NCBI GenBank assembly: GCA_002427605.1
Contig: DIRT01000029.1
Location: forward strand, 44,976-108,975
DNA length: 64,000 nt
Direction of reading: 5' to 3'
Origin: Bacteroidales bacterium UBA5429
Lineage (GTDB): Bacteria > Bacteroidota > Bacteroidia > Bacteroidales > WCHB1-69
Each line of letters starts with the position of its first letter. Position 1 is the stretch's first letter. Positions 18,235 through 27,993 of this stretch are shown here, piece after piece. The translations under genes were made by a program, and so were the position numbers. The notes beneath the pieces were generated by a model. That model saw only the letters and a list, made by a program, of their open reading frames with translations. It made no database searches and was not told the DNA's origin.

Positions 18235-19893
18235 TCATTTAAAATAAATTACTTTCACGCTCTTTTGGGTCCCTACCTCATCAACTACTGATAGTATATA
18301 TATTCCATTTGTAAGATTTGGTAATGTAGTTTTATTTTCATTTTTAGTAGATCCCTGAAATAATATTTTACCTGTTAAATCGTATAGGTAATAATAAATT
18401 GTCCCAGAAAAATGACTACATTCGAAATACTCACAACTATATAAATTTATTTTGGGTATCGATTTTGTTAATTGAGTATTTATATTCGATTTAATAGAAC
18501 CTTTACTACAATAAACCATATCATTACACTCAATAATTTGGAGTAAAGAAAAACTTGATATTGGGATTGCATTACTAATTTGAGAGGTGATGACACTTTG
18601 GGATACCACTAGATAGGGAGAATAGTCTAGATAAGTAGTTAGATCATATTCAAATATAGGAAGGGGTTGATCACATTGTGAAAGAGCTATATCATAGGTT
18701 TCTGTAATATATGGAGAAGTTCCCCATGGACCTATTTCGTTGATTCCAGTTGACAAAATGGTATGGCAGCTATTAAATGGATTTAATTCAAGTCTTTGGA
18801 GATATATTTCATTTCCATAAATAAAATTGGCAGGTGGACCAACAGCACAAATTGAATTTGAATACTGATCCATAATTTGAGCAATTTTGAAATTGGTTAG
18901 TGAATAAGGATCCATCTGGGCAATAAGGTTAATCCCATCAACACACAATACATTCCTTCCCAGTATGGTTAACTTTTTATTATATGAATCATATCTCATA
19001 TCTTGTAAAAAAAGTATAGGTTGTGGTAATCTAAAAGTCTTTGAATTTAAAACCGATAGATTTAAAGGAGTATTATCAATTTGTATTGTCCAAATATAAT
19101 CTGTATTCAAATCCCTCAGATCATGGCAAAGAATTAAATGTCTATCATCTATAACTTCATGCAATGTTCTACCTTCTGCTCCTTGAAAAAATTGTTGATT
19201 TAACACTCTAATTCCATCAACAAGTTGAAAAAAACTTGGATTCTGTACATCACATGTAAAATAAATTAAAAATGGATCAATACGGCTTGTTGGTGTTGAT
19301 CCACTAGCAATAAAAAGATCATGATAAGGATCCCATGAAATATCTGTAATTGTACCAAAACTAGATTGAAATGGTTGTGTTGTGCAGGGTGTTAAATTAT
19401 CGTTATATGCAATTACTTCGTTAATTGAATTATTTATATTACTCAATAAAAACAGATTGCATATATTCCCATTTACATCTTTTCCGCAACAACCTTCAAT
19501 AATCTTTCCACCCGGACCGTAAACATAAGAAACAAACATTGAATTCAAATCAATTTTGACAATTAAAAAATAATCATCATTATTAACAGGTGCATAACCA
19601 TAAACAATTATATTATTATTAAAATCTTCATATCCCCCACTTAAACACACAGTTTGAAAATTTGGAAGTACATAAGAATATGTATTGCCTAGTGGTTGCA
19701 TATTTGTAGGATCAATATCAGATATATGTATTTTATCTGATCCTGCTTGTATTAAGTGAGCTATACCGTTATTATTAACAATAGTTACAGCACTAGTTAA
19801 AAGTGGACCGTTGGGAAATGTAAAATGAGTATTTTGAGAAAAACCTACTCCAAGAATACTAACAATAACTAAAATAAATGTAATTTTTTTCAT
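18235..19893 (-). CDS. T9SS cargo protein with type A C-terminal domain
   Basis: A 552-residue protein with signal peptide (about 1-19), a body of short beta-rich repeats probably forming a propeller or similar fold (phrases such as ISWDPYHDLFIASG and LTILGRNVLCVDG), and a C-terminal type A sorting domain (about 475-552: YYLYDLTGKILFQG, LPNLTNGIYILSV, KVIYFK). The CTD directs T9SS export and surface attachment. The body matches no family I can name. The downstream T9SS cargo gene follows 7 bp after its stop. The region upstream holds a hairpin and a possible leader ORF. Confidence 0.82.
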   Translation of the reverse strand: MKKITFILVIVSILGVGFSQNTHFTFPNGPLLTSAVTIVNNNGIAHLIQAGSDKIHISDIDPTNMQPLGNTYSYVLPNFQTVCLSGGYEDFNNNIIVYGYAPVNNDDYFLIVKIDLNSMFVSYVYGPGGKIIEGCCGKDVNGNICNLFLLSNINNSINEVIAYNDNLTPCTTQPFQSSFGTITDISWDPYHDLFIASGSTPTSRIDPFLIYFTCDVQNPSFFQLVDGIRVLNQQFFQGAEGRTLHEVIDDRHLILCHDLRDLNTDYIWTIQIDNTPLNLSVLNSKTFRLPQPILFLQDMRYDSYNKKLTILGRNVLCVDGINLIAQMDPYSLTNFKIAQIMDQYSNSICAVGPPANFIYGNEIYLQRLELNPFNSCHTILSTGINEIGPWGTSPYITETYDIALSQCDQPLPIFEYDLTTYLDYSPYLVVSQSVITSQISNAIPISSFSLLQIIECNDMVYCSKGSIKSNINTQLTKSIPKINLYSCEYFECSHFSGTIYYYLYDLTGKILFQGSTKNENKTTLPNLTNGIYILSVVDEVGTQKSVKVIYFK

Positions 19894-19934
19894 GTCTTTA
19901 ATTTTTATGTTAACTTTACTTTTATTACAAATCT

Positions 19935-19967
19935 CTTTGAGGTGATTGTTTTCAATTCACCTCAAAG
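19935..19967. promoter_or_regulatory. 11 bp hairpin in the leader of the T9SS cargo operon
   Basis: CTTTGAGGTGA (19935-19945) and TCACCTCAAAG (19957-19967) are perfect inverted repeats with an 11 nt loop. The stop codon of the upstream 62-codon ORF lies in the loop. No U-run follows, so this is more likely a structured leader than a simple terminator. Confidence 0.5.
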
Positions 19968-20140
19968 TTTGAGACAATCTCTAGAAAGTTTACATAAAAC
20001 AAACATTGCACTCTTTTGTTAATAATGTCAAATTTTAGTCTTTTAAGCATTCCCTCTACGAATTTAGAAATTAGATTTTTAGGGATTTGAGTCTGATTAT
20101 TATTTATCACTTCTAAATTCAAAATTTCAAACGATTCCAC
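19952..20140 (-). CDS. Possible 62-residue leader ORF, unrecognised
   Basis: Starts with GTG at 20140, only 5 bp below a good TAtcTTTG box, so it would be nearly leaderless. The product is a mix of hydrophobic and basic residues with no motif I recognise. It ends in the hairpin loop 59 bp before the T9SS cargo gene. It could be a real small protein, a leader peptide, or a chance ORF in a 5' UTR. Confidence 0.3.
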   Translation of the reverse strand: MESFEILNLEVINNNQTQIPKNLISKFVEGMLKRLKFDIINKRVQCLFYVNFLEIVSNFEVN

Positions 20141-20144
20141 ACTA

Positions 20145-20152
20145 CAAAGATA
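20145..20152 (-). promoter_or_regulatory. TAtcTTTG promoter box for the T9SS cargo operon
   Basis: Reads TATCTTTG on the minus strand. No closer -7 box precedes the cargo gene at 19893, so the operon would have a 5' leader of about 245 nt. Confidence 0.6.
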
Positions 20153-20386
20153 GCTATTTTTTTCTATTTGTCAATACTTTTGTGGGATTATTTTTGGAAA
20201 TAATATTAAACACCTGATTATCAATAATATAAGTTTAAAACAATCATGTTATCCCTATATGGTTAATTTGAAGGCGGAGGGCGGAAGGCGGAATAAAAAA
20301 AAGGCGAAAGTCGAAAGGCGAAAGGCGGAAGTTTTTGAAGGTAGAAGGTGAAATTAATATTCAATAACATTTTATTCAGCTATGTG

Positions 20387-20465
20387 AACCCCGAAGGGGT
20401 GACATGATTGTAGCAAAAAGCAAACCACGAATGCAAATAAACCCCGAAGGGGTGACATGATTGTA
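20387..20465. repeat. Two copies of CCCCGAAGGGGTGACATGAT motif
   Basis: Two direct 26 bp copies (20387-20412, 20440-20465) with a short G/C palindrome at their 5' end. A third copy with CCCCGTAGGGG is at 45638-45663. Confidence 0.85.
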
Positions 20466-20524
20466 AAATTAGAATTTAGAAGGTAGAATTATGAAATAAT
20501 CGATTCGTGATTTTTAATTCCCCA

Positions 20525-20675
20525 CTATTTCTCCCAAAGATATAATATTCCAGAGTGGGGAAATGGAATAACAAAAGAGACACCGCAAATGCTGCCCCCC
20601 TTTTATTTTTATTTCAAAATAATATAAATAATTAAATATCAATGGGTTATATTTATAAAAAGCTCAATGCCAAAC
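20525..20675 (-). repeat. G6CAG/CCCCACTC element, copy 2 (full length)
   Basis: Inverted relative to copy 1. On the minus strand it reads CCCATTGATATTTAATTATT, TTATTTTGAAATAAAAATAA, GGGGGGCAG, a variable segment, TTCCATTTCCCCACTC and TGGAATATTATA. The segment shared with other full copies extends about 30 bp beyond CCCATTG. Confidence 0.85.
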
Positions 20676-20748
20676 TTCCAAAATCCGAAATCCGAAATCC
20701 GAAATCCGAAATCCGTTCGTAATTCGTAATTCGTAATTGAAGCAGTTG

Positions 20749-22161
20749 TTATATTTCGTCAAAATTAATGAGATACACCTCTTTCTTTCCTCTGGTAATG
20801 GCGGTGTAAAGCCAACGTAGATGCTCTATGGTCAACTCTTCATCTTGGAAGAAGACAAAGTCGATCAGGGCAACGCTCCATTCACCACCTTGAGATTTGT
20901 GTCCGGTAACGGCGTACGAGAACTTAATTTGAACGGCATTCAGATAGGGATTCTCTTTGAGGAGTTTCATGCGCTCTTTTTTGCTGGTAATATCGGCATA
21001 ATCCAGTGAAACTGACTCATACAACGCATTGTATTCCTCAAAAGTAAGTGCCGAAGATGTGGACAAAAGAGTGTTCAAAATTACCTTAATCTCAAAAGGG
21101 GGAAAGTCAGGATAATCACACAGTTGCACCATCAGATCGGCAAACTGAAAGCCGTGCATCTCTTCGGTTCTAACCACCTTTTGAACTTCCATCATCTCTC
21201 CATTGGCAATCAATCCCAACTCATGATCCTCACTCAGATAGAAGTAGTTGTTCTTGACTGCCATGATCAAATCTCCGCCATTGATCAACGATTCCCTGAA
21301 CAAAATTCTATTCCGGATCTCCTGATTAAACAGATTGGCTCTCCAGTTTGAACGGGTGATGATAATAATGTCATCGACACTGAAATTGGAATAAAGCTGA
21401 TGTAATAATTCTTCCAGATTAACTCCATCTACTTTTTTAAAGTCAGGGTAAGTGTCACATAAAAAGCGAATCTTTTCAACTTTCTCTTTTTTGATGACTT
21501 GTCTTAACAGGTTGGCATTGACCAATATGCCGGATTCCTCCTCTTGGCGCACAATGTCGGTGAGGGTATACTCTTCGCCTAGTAAATCGAAATAATCTTT
21601 CATAAACGAGAGATTCAATGCTTTGCTTTCAGTCTCATGAATGGGAGCCAACTGCGCATCATCACCCACGAAAATCAACTTGTTATTTTTTCCTTCAAAT
21701 ACAAACTGCATCAGATCTTCCAAAAGATTTCCTGTCGGATAATAATCCTCCCGGTGTTGATATTGCGCAATCATGGAGACTTCATCCACAATAAAAAGGG
21801 TATTGGACAGTTGATTGATTTTACGTCGCATGATGAGTTTCCCATCTATGTTTTGGACGGAATAGATCACCTTGTGGATCGTATAAGCCGCTGTGTTGGC
21901 GTAAGATGAAAATACCTTGGCACTCCTCCCGGTGGGTGCCAACAAAATGATATTGCGTCGGTTTTGAACAAATGTTTTAACTAAAGCACTAACTAAACTG
22001 GTTTTTCCGGTACCGGCATATCCTCTAAGTATAAAAAAACGACGTTCTCCCTTCTTGTATAAAAAGTCAACGAATTTTTCAATGGCTTCCTCCTGACTTT
22101 GCGTCATGAGGTAAGGGAACTCATTGATTAATAAAGAGATGAAATCGTTCTTAAAAAGCAT
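20749..22161 (-). CDS. RecD-like ATP-dependent DNA helicase
   Basis: A superfamily 1B helicase, 470 residues from the ATG at 22161. Walker A is GYAGTGKT (47-54), Walker B is FIVDEVSM, and the C-terminal motif VTGHKSQGGEW matches the UvrD_C_2/RecD region. The frame is open further upstream to 22326, but that part overlaps tamL and reads as an antisense-like jumble, so I chose 22161. The start lies inside the last codons of tamL (11 bp overlap), indicating translational coupling. No RecB or RecC partner is present; short stand-alone RecD-like helicases of this kind are common in Bacteroidota. Confidence 0.88.
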   Translation of the reverse strand: MLFKNDFISLLINEFPYLMTQSQEEAIEKFVDFLYKKGERRFFILRGYAGTGKTSLVSALVKTFVQNRRNIILLAPTGRSAKVFSSYANTAAYTIHKVIYSVQNIDGKLIMRRKINQLSNTLFIVDEVSMIAQYQHREDYYPTGNLLEDLMQFVFEGKNNKLIFVGDDAQLAPIHETESKALNLSFMKDYFDLLGEEYTLTDIVRQEEESGILVNANLLRQVIKKEKVEKIRFLCDTYPDFKKVDGVNLEELLHQLYSNFSVDDIIIITRSNWRANLFNQEIRNRILFRESLINGGDLIMAVKNNYFYLSEDHELGLIANGEMMEVQKVVRTEEMHGFQFADLMVQLCDYPDFPPFEIKVILNTLLSTSSALTFEEYNALYESVSLDYADITSKKERMKLLKENPYLNAVQIKFSYAVTGHKSQGGEWSVALIDFVFFQDEELTIEHLRWLYTAITRGKKEVYLINFDEI

Positions 22162-24547
22162 GTTTGATCCCAAATTGTAATCCTTGAGCCCAATGCCAGG
22201 TTTTGTTACTAATCCATTCTTTATTAATCCATCGGGAGTTGGCATTCCCAACAGTAGGGTCATATAGGGGTAATCCATAGTCCAAACGCAAGACAATAGA
22301 TGAAAAGTCAAGACGAATTCCGGCACCTACAGCCATGGCAATCTCTTTGTAAAAACGATCAAAGGCAAAATGAGCATTTTCCATTCCGTCATAAGGAGTG
22401 CTTAACCAAATATTCCCAAAGTCGGCAAAAACACCATATTTGAGAATTTTATATATGGTACCTCTATACTCTAAATTGAACTCTAATTTGATATCCCCTG
22501 TTTTTTCGAGGTAGGAGTCAGAATGGTAACTTCCCGGTCCCAATTGGCGAAAAGTCCATCCTCTCATACTGTTTGCACCACCGGCGAAAAAACTCTTCTC
22601 AAAAGGAATAACTGCACTATTGTAAATTGGAATGGCAAAACCTATGTGTAATCTACTGGCAAAAGAGCTTTTATTGGATATAATTTTTAAATAGCGAATT
22701 GTAAAGTCTACACGCTCAAAGGCGCTATAGTTGAACTGATCAAAGAGTTTCCATTTGTTCTCTTTGTCAACAAAATAATTGATGGTTGAGAGGGTAAGTC
22801 CTGTAGATTCAAATAGGGTGGTAATAAACAACTTTCTTTTTTTGGAATCATTACTATGAGTGTAACTAAAACCATATTTTACTGAAAGAAGGATAAATTT
22901 GTCAAACTTTCTTTGATAACTCTCAGGATATGAGGATATTAAATTGATATTTCGTGTTTCCCGACTATCAATTGTACTAATGTCAATTGGTGAAAAGGTA
23001 TGGAATAGGGTGGAGGGTGCCCCCCAATAATAGGAAAGACTGGAAAATAGCATCAACCTGGAAAAAAGTTGGGAGTAGCTCCCTCCAAGTCTAACAGAAG
23101 TACGATATTCCTTTTTGTAGTCATCTCTGGGAGTATTGATGATGAGAAAATAAGGAAGATTTAGTGAAATACTACCCCCATATTCACCATAAACCTTTGT
23201 TTCACCAACCTCTTTTCCCAGTAAATTATTTAACCAATTGTAGTACAATACATTAACAAAGCCATTGATGTTCAAATGTTCAGCACCCTTGAAGAGATTT
23301 CTGTCGAAGTAAGTACAAGAAAAGCTACTTAAATCGGTACGTACTTCCAATTGAGGTTTAATACCCCAAGGTTTACTAAGAGTTAACTTGTAGATACTGT
23401 TGATTTTTCCTCTTTTCAACAGGGAGTCTGAATCTGAAACATGTTCTTCAAATGAGATGTTGATAATGTTGAAGTTGTTCAGATTCTTGAGTCTTTTATA
23501 TGTGTGATTATAGGCTTCTTGTGAGTAGGGATGTCCTTTTTTTGTGTAGATGGAGTTGTTGATCACAGAATATCTAAAATCGTTGATATGCACTAATTTA
23601 CCTTTTTTGTTAATCATAACCGGTGTAATGTAATAGTAGTGCGTAGGATCACCATATTCTCTGGTATCAGTGATTAAGGTGGTATCCATCATAACTGTTC
23701 CGGTTTCGTACCTGGGATCATAGTTGGTGTATATGTAAACTTCGTCAAAGGTGTATTTATATTGATGCTTGTTTTTTGTTTTTGCATCTTGAATTCTGTC
23801 AAAATTGAGTTTTATATTGATTGAGACAGTAGGGAAACCTTTTTTATTTCGCAAAATTCGGGAATTGGTAGTGTCCACTTCTATCGTAATAATCGAAGTA
23901 GAGGCATGATAATAGCCCTCATTTCTGATAGAGGAGAGGATTCTGTTTTTCTCTTGAATTAGGGTTTCCTCATTGTACTTCATCCCTATTTTGATTAGAG
24001 AATTTGCAGTATCTTGCATGACAATTCTTTTATACTCCGTAATTCCAACCTGGTAACTAATATCTCTGATGTAATAAGGTAAGTCATTATATACATGATA
24101 ATTAACTGCTACAACCTGTTCGCGACGAGGAACGACCTCAGGAATAACCCGGGCGTCAAAATAGCCTCGTTGCCTCAGTACGGATTTGAGTTGATTGGTG
24201 GAGTAAATCAGGTCAAGAGTATCATATAAAACCTGCTTTTCACCTCGCTTTCTCAACCATTGTCTTACTTTGCTATCGCTAATGATTTCACCTGTAATGG
24301 AGTCAGTAATAGGTTGATTGTTAGCGTATAAATAGGGTTTTATGAGAAAAATTCCCATTGAACGTTTATTGGGAATGGGTCGAACATAATCGATTAAATT
24401 GTAAAATTGATCCGATTTGGAATCTTCAATAATAACACTATTTTTGATTAAGACCGATTCATCCTTATTCAGGTTTGTTGTGATGCTACAGGAAGTAACA
24501 CTGAAACTCAAAAGAGCAAAAAGAATCAGTTTTAATCTCAAATTCAT
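22151..24547 (-). CDS. tamL: TamL-type BamA-family outer membrane lipoprotein
   Basis: A 798-residue protein with a lipoprotein signal (lipobox SVTSC, Cys20), POTRA-like domains (about 95-400; QRGYFDARV, IRNEGYYHAS), and a 16-strand Omp85 barrel ending in Phe. The barrel contains the diagnostic GGANSMRGW motif in the L6 loop. Lipidation marks the Bacteroidota TamL branch of the TamA/BamA family, which inserts a subset of outer membrane proteins with TamB. No tamB gene is present here. The start codon overlaps the stop of the LolA-like gene by one base. Confidence 0.88.
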   Translation of the reverse strand: MNLRLKLILFALLSFSVTSCSITTNLNKDESVLIKNSVIIEDSKSDQFYNLIDYVRPIPNKRSMGIFLIKPYLYANNQPITDSITGEIISDSKVRQWLRKRGEKQVLYDTLDLIYSTNQLKSVLRQRGYFDARVIPEVVPRREQVVAVNYHVYNDLPYYIRDISYQVGITEYKRIVMQDTANSLIKIGMKYNEETLIQEKNRILSSIRNEGYYHASTSIITIEVDTTNSRILRNKKGFPTVSINIKLNFDRIQDAKTKNKHQYKYTFDEVYIYTNYDPRYETGTVMMDTTLITDTREYGDPTHYYYITPVMINKKGKLVHINDFRYSVINNSIYTKKGHPYSQEAYNHTYKRLKNLNNFNIINISFEEHVSDSDSLLKRGKINSIYKLTLSKPWGIKPQLEVRTDLSSFSCTYFDRNLFKGAEHLNINGFVNVLYYNWLNNLLGKEVGETKVYGEYGGSISLNLPYFLIINTPRDDYKKEYRTSVRLGGSYSQLFSRLMLFSSLSYYWGAPSTLFHTFSPIDISTIDSRETRNINLISSYPESYQRKFDKFILLSVKYGFSYTHSNDSKKRKLFITTLFESTGLTLSTINYFVDKENKWKLFDQFNYSAFERVDFTIRYLKIISNKSSFASRLHIGFAIPIYNSAVIPFEKSFFAGGANSMRGWTFRQLGPGSYHSDSYLEKTGDIKLEFNLEYRGTIYKILKYGVFADFGNIWLSTPYDGMENAHFAFDRFYKEIAMAVGAGIRLDFSSIVLRLDYGLPLYDPTVGNANSRWINKEWISNKTWHWAQGLQFGIKHAF

Positions 24548-25218
24548 TAGCGCATATCATTAATTTCGACACCTTTAAATTGCTCTTTTTTAAAGCTAAA
24601 AGTTTGATCATCAATAGTTCCATTAGGAACCATTTTTGTGATTTTATACAAATAGATCGTGTTATCTTTTTCGTGAATTTCTGTCTGTGTTACCTCTTTT
24701 TTGCTTTTATCTATATAGATTCTGATTTTATAGTAACTATTATTCTTAAGGGGGATCAGGTCAATAATTTGCACTATTCGACCATTTTTTGTCTCCTCTC
24801 GGATAAAACGTGCTTTAAACTCCTTTTTCCAATTGGCTAAAAATTTAGTGGGATGGAAAATAGGAACTTCTGTTTCATCATACTCATAAATGCTCACTTC
24901 ATTTACATCTTTTTGATAATTCCATACACTCTCTTTATCACAGGCATAGATATCCCCATCTAAAGTGGCATGATATTTCTCCTTCTTGATAATCAGTTTA
25001 CCCGTTAATGAGGATAATGTCTTTTTTTCTTTTTTAGTCTGAAATTGAAAGTCAATACTCATGGTTGAATAAGAGTCATATTTTGCAAGTACACCCTCCA
25101 GAATAGCTCCTGCACCCTGATCCATATTTACAGTTGTTTGCCCTTTTATAGAGAATAGCAAAAGAGTAAACGAGATAAAAGCGACCCAACTAATGATTGT
25201 TTTTTTCATTTTTGTCAA
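24547..25218 (-). CDS. LolA-like periplasmic lipoprotein carrier
   Basis: A 223-residue exported protein (signal peptide to about residue 27) with the LolA pattern: YSTMSIDFQFQTKKEK, LTGKLIIKKEKYHATLDG, KDVNEVSIYEYDE, YKIRIYIDKSKKEVTQ. LolA carries lipoproteins across the periplasm. The next gene encodes a lipoprotein (TamL), and a LolC/E-like permease occurs at 31686, so the assignment fits its surroundings. ATG at 25209 is an alternative start. Confidence 0.8.
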   Translation of the reverse strand: MTKMKKTIISWVAFISFTLLLFSIKGQTTVNMDQGAGAILEGVLAKYDSYSTMSIDFQFQTKKEKKTLSSLTGKLIIKKEKYHATLDGDIYACDKESVWNYQKDVNEVSIYEYDETEVPIFHPTKFLANWKKEFKARFIREETKNGRIVQIIDLIPLKNNSYYKIRIYIDKSKKEVTQTEIHEKDNTIYLYKITKMVPNGTIDDQTFSFKKEQFKGVEINDMR

Positions 25219-25265
25219 TTTAATTACAACTTGTATCTATATAGACTTTCTTTTTTGAGTTCTGT

Positions 25266-27827
25266 TTAATCAAATAAGCCCATTCTGATAAAAATTTGTC
25301 TTAACTCCTCTTCTGATCTGACCTTCACCTCACGGGCTTTACTTCCCAATGAGGGACCGACAATATCAAATTCTTCCAGCTGATCCATGATGCGTCCGGC
25401 GCGGTTGTATCCTAACTTCATTTTTCTTTGAATATTAGATGTGGATCCGATTTGAGTTTGAACAATAAGTGTAGCGGCATCCATAAAAAGTTCATCAAGT
25501 TCATCGGTTGAACTTTTACCCTCATCCGCTCCTTTGTTTTCTTCCATATCATACTCAGGAAGCATATAAGCTTCCGGGTAAGATTGCTGTTCTTCAATAA
25601 ATTGAGTAATTTTTTCAACTTCAGGAGTATCAACAAAGGCACATTGCAGACGGATAAGATCGCTTCCTGTGGAGAGCAACATATCACCCTTACCAATCAA
25701 TTGATCGGCGCCATTACCATCCAAAATGGTTCTGGAGTCGATTTTAGAAGACACACGGAAAGCAATTCTGGATGGGAAATTAGCTTTGATGATCCCTGTG
25801 ATAATATTTACCGAAGGTCTTTGTGTAGCTATAATCAGGTGGATTCCAATAGCACGAGCTAATTGTGCTAAACGTGCAATCGGCGTCTCAATTTCTCTTC
25901 CTGAAGTCATGATCAAATCTCCAAACTCATCAATAATCAGCACGATATAGGGTAGATAACGGTGTCCTAATGCTGGAGAGAGCTTCCGACTGCAAAACTT
26001 AGCATTATACTCTTTGCTATTTCTTGCTTTAGCCAATTTAAGGAGATCGTAACGTTGATCCATCTCTTCACATAAAGAGTTGAGGGTTTGAATTACCTTT
26101 TTGGAATCGGTGATAATCGGTTCTTCTGTATCGGGAAGTTTAGCTAAGTAGTGCTTTTCAATATCCGTATAGAGTGTAAATTCAACTTTTTTAGGGTCAA
26201 TAAGAACCAGTTTCAATTCAGACGGATGCTTTTTGTAGAGTAGGGAAGTGATGATAGCATTAAGCCCTACGGATTTTCCTTGTCCGGTTGCTCCGGCCAT
26301 CAATAGGTGAGGCATCTTGGCTAAATCGACTACAAAAGGTTCATTGCTGATCGTTTTACCTAATCCGATAGGCAGGTCAAATTTATTGTTTTGAAACTTT
26401 TCTGATTCAATAATGCTTTTCATGGATACCATCTGAGGATTTTTGTTGGGAACCTCAATTCCAATAGTTCCTCTGCCGGGAATAGGTGCAATAATTCTAA
26501 TTCCCAATGCAGATAAGCTCAATGCAATGTCATCTTCCAGATTTTTAATCTTAGAGATGCGTACACCATCATCAGGAATAATCTCGTACAATGTAACAGT
26601 TGGTCCAATCGTTGCAGATATTTTCTTTATCTTAATTTTAAAATTATCAAGTGTACGGACAATATTGTTCTTGTTTTCATGCAACTCTTTGTTGACCAAA
26701 GACATGTCAATCTCCTTATTTTCGTACTCATTCAACAAGTCGCTGGTTGGGAATTGATAAAAGGAGAGGTCTAAACGAGGATCATAATCCTCCAGAACTT
26801 CAGTAAAGTGTGTTTCATCGTCAGCCTCAGTTAATCCATTCTCCTCGTCGTCATACTCTTCCTCCCCCCCTTGATTTAAAGGAAATTGAATAGAATCGTC
26901 AGAATTAGAAGTCGAAGAAACTATTTCGAAATCAACATTTGAATCCTGTATAGGGGTAGATCTCTCACTGTCGGAGGTGTGATCATCAAAAATAATTTTA
27001 TTGGTATCATACTCATCCGTTAACTTATTTCTCTCTTCAATATAGAGTTCAGGTAGCTTAATATCTTCAGATTTTTCTTCTCTCTTTGGATTCTTTTTTC
27101 TTCTAAACCACGAAAAAGATCTTGACTCTTGTTTTTCTTCTTTCTCTTCTTTGTTTCTTCTTTTTGAAAGCGTAGAAGAAACAGCCTGATAACTTTTTAC
27201 GGGAGAAATGTTGTAAAAAAGTATTAAAATAATGAAAAGGGAAGCTAAAAGTATCAATATTGTTCCCCATATACCGGTTTTGAGCAACATATGATTGGCT
27301 AAATAGTTTCCAAAAAATCCTGAAATATATTCCGAATTACCATTGACTAAAAAAGTACCTAACAAAGTTGAAAACCAGGCCATGGTGATGATAGTAGCCA
27401 GTGTTGTGGAGAGAAGCGGAACGATCTTTTTTCCAAAAGCCAGATAGAATCCCAAGATGAAAAGTAGAAATGGAAATCCAATAGAAAAATAGCCGAAAGT
27501 AAACTGGACAATATAATAAGCACAATAGGCTCCTACTTTTCCAGTTATATTTTTGATTCCGGGTGTATGAGTGGAAATAAGGTGTGCATCATTTTGAAAT
27601 ACGAAATAGGAACTGATTATAGCAGTAAAAAGGTAAAGAGAGAAGGCAAGAATAAGAATGCCATACACTTGAATCATCTTAGGACTACCCCAAAAAGCAA
27701 AGAAATCTTTCGAATTCTGTTTGCTTTTTCTGGTCTTCTTAGGACTGCTTTTTTTATAGGTTGTAACACTTTTTTTTGCAGACCTGTTAGATAATTGATG
27801 GAATCGCGTATTTTGGGATTTTGCCAT
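25266..27827 (-). CDS. ftsK: DNA translocase FtsK/SpoIIIE
   Basis: An 853-residue protein with four N-terminal membrane segments (about 50-205), an acidic linker (about 225-365), the alpha-beta motor domain with Walker A AGATGQGKSV and Walker B YIVLIIDEFGDL, and a C-terminal gamma winged-helix domain (about 790-853) that reads orienting sequences. It pumps chromosomal DNA through the closing septum and helps resolve dimers. It leads the ftsK-lolA-tamL-helicase unit with its own promoter at 27856-27863. Confidence 0.96.
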   Translation of the reverse strand: MAKSQNTRFHQLSNRSAKKSVTTYKKSSPKKTRKSKQNSKDFFAFWGSPKMIQVYGILILAFSLYLFTAIISSYFVFQNDAHLISTHTPGIKNITGKVGAYCAYYIVQFTFGYFSIGFPFLLFILGFYLAFGKKIVPLLSTTLATIITMAWFSTLLGTFLVNGNSEYISGFFGNYLANHMLLKTGIWGTILILLASLFIILILFYNISPVKSYQAVSSTLSKRRNKEEKEEKQESRSFSWFRRKKNPKREEKSEDIKLPELYIEERNKLTDEYDTNKIIFDDHTSDSERSTPIQDSNVDFEIVSSTSNSDDSIQFPLNQGGEEEYDDEENGLTEADDETHFTEVLEDYDPRLDLSFYQFPTSDLLNEYENKEIDMSLVNKELHENKNNIVRTLDNFKIKIKKISATIGPTVTLYEIIPDDGVRISKIKNLEDDIALSLSALGIRIIAPIPGRGTIGIEVPNKNPQMVSMKSIIESEKFQNNKFDLPIGLGKTISNEPFVVDLAKMPHLLMAGATGQGKSVGLNAIITSLLYKKHPSELKLVLIDPKKVEFTLYTDIEKHYLAKLPDTEEPIITDSKKVIQTLNSLCEEMDQRYDLLKLAKARNSKEYNAKFCSRKLSPALGHRYLPYIVLIIDEFGDLIMTSGREIETPIARLAQLARAIGIHLIIATQRPSVNIITGIIKANFPSRIAFRVSSKIDSRTILDGNGADQLIGKGDMLLSTGSDLIRLQCAFVDTPEVEKITQFIEEQQSYPEAYMLPEYDMEENKGADEGKSSTDELDELFMDAATLIVQTQIGSTSNIQRKMKLGYNRAGRIMDQLEEFDIVGPSLGSKAREVKVRSEEELRQIFIRMGLFD

Positions 27828-27855
27828 AGAAAAAATAGATAATCAATATAAACAA

Positions 27856-27863
27856 CAAAAATA
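27856..27863 (-). promoter_or_regulatory. TAttTTTG promoter box for ftsK
   Basis: Reads TATTTTTG then TTGTT on the minus strand, 28 bp before the ftsK start. Confidence 0.6.
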
Positions 27864-27965
27864 CAACTTTAATTTAAAATAGCTCAGTAATAGTGGGGAA
27901 GAATATTAACAATAATCTGTTAGGAAAAAACGTTATGATAGCTGAATTAAAAGAGAGAAGAACTG

Positions 27966-27973
27966 TATTTTTG
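27966..27973 (+). promoter_or_regulatory. TAttTTTG promoter box for exbB
   Basis: Exact -7 box followed by CTTGAAT, 20 bp before the exbB start; divergent from ftsK. Confidence 0.7.
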
Positions 27974-27993
27974 CTTGAATAATATTTTGTCGT

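Larger units (their letters stand above)
20153..20748. repeat. Intergenic repeat island 2
   Basis: About 600 bp with no gene. It holds mixed GGCGGAA / GTCGAAA / GTAGAAG heptamers (20271-20350), two CCCCGAAGGGG motifs (20387-20412 and 20440-20465), a full-length inverted copy of the G6CAG element (about 20525-20675), TCCGAAA heptamers (20684-20715) and CGTAATT heptamers (20716-20738) that end 10 bp from the stop of the helicase gene. Confidence 0.85.

Noticed and set aside
20679..20738. CRISPR-like array
   Set aside because: Direct repeats are 7 bp with no spacers and no cas genes, so it is a heptamer array.
22162..22326. N-terminal extension of the RecD-like helicase
   Set aside because: Overlaps tamL in another frame and lacks helicase features; ATG 22161 gives the normal N-terminus.
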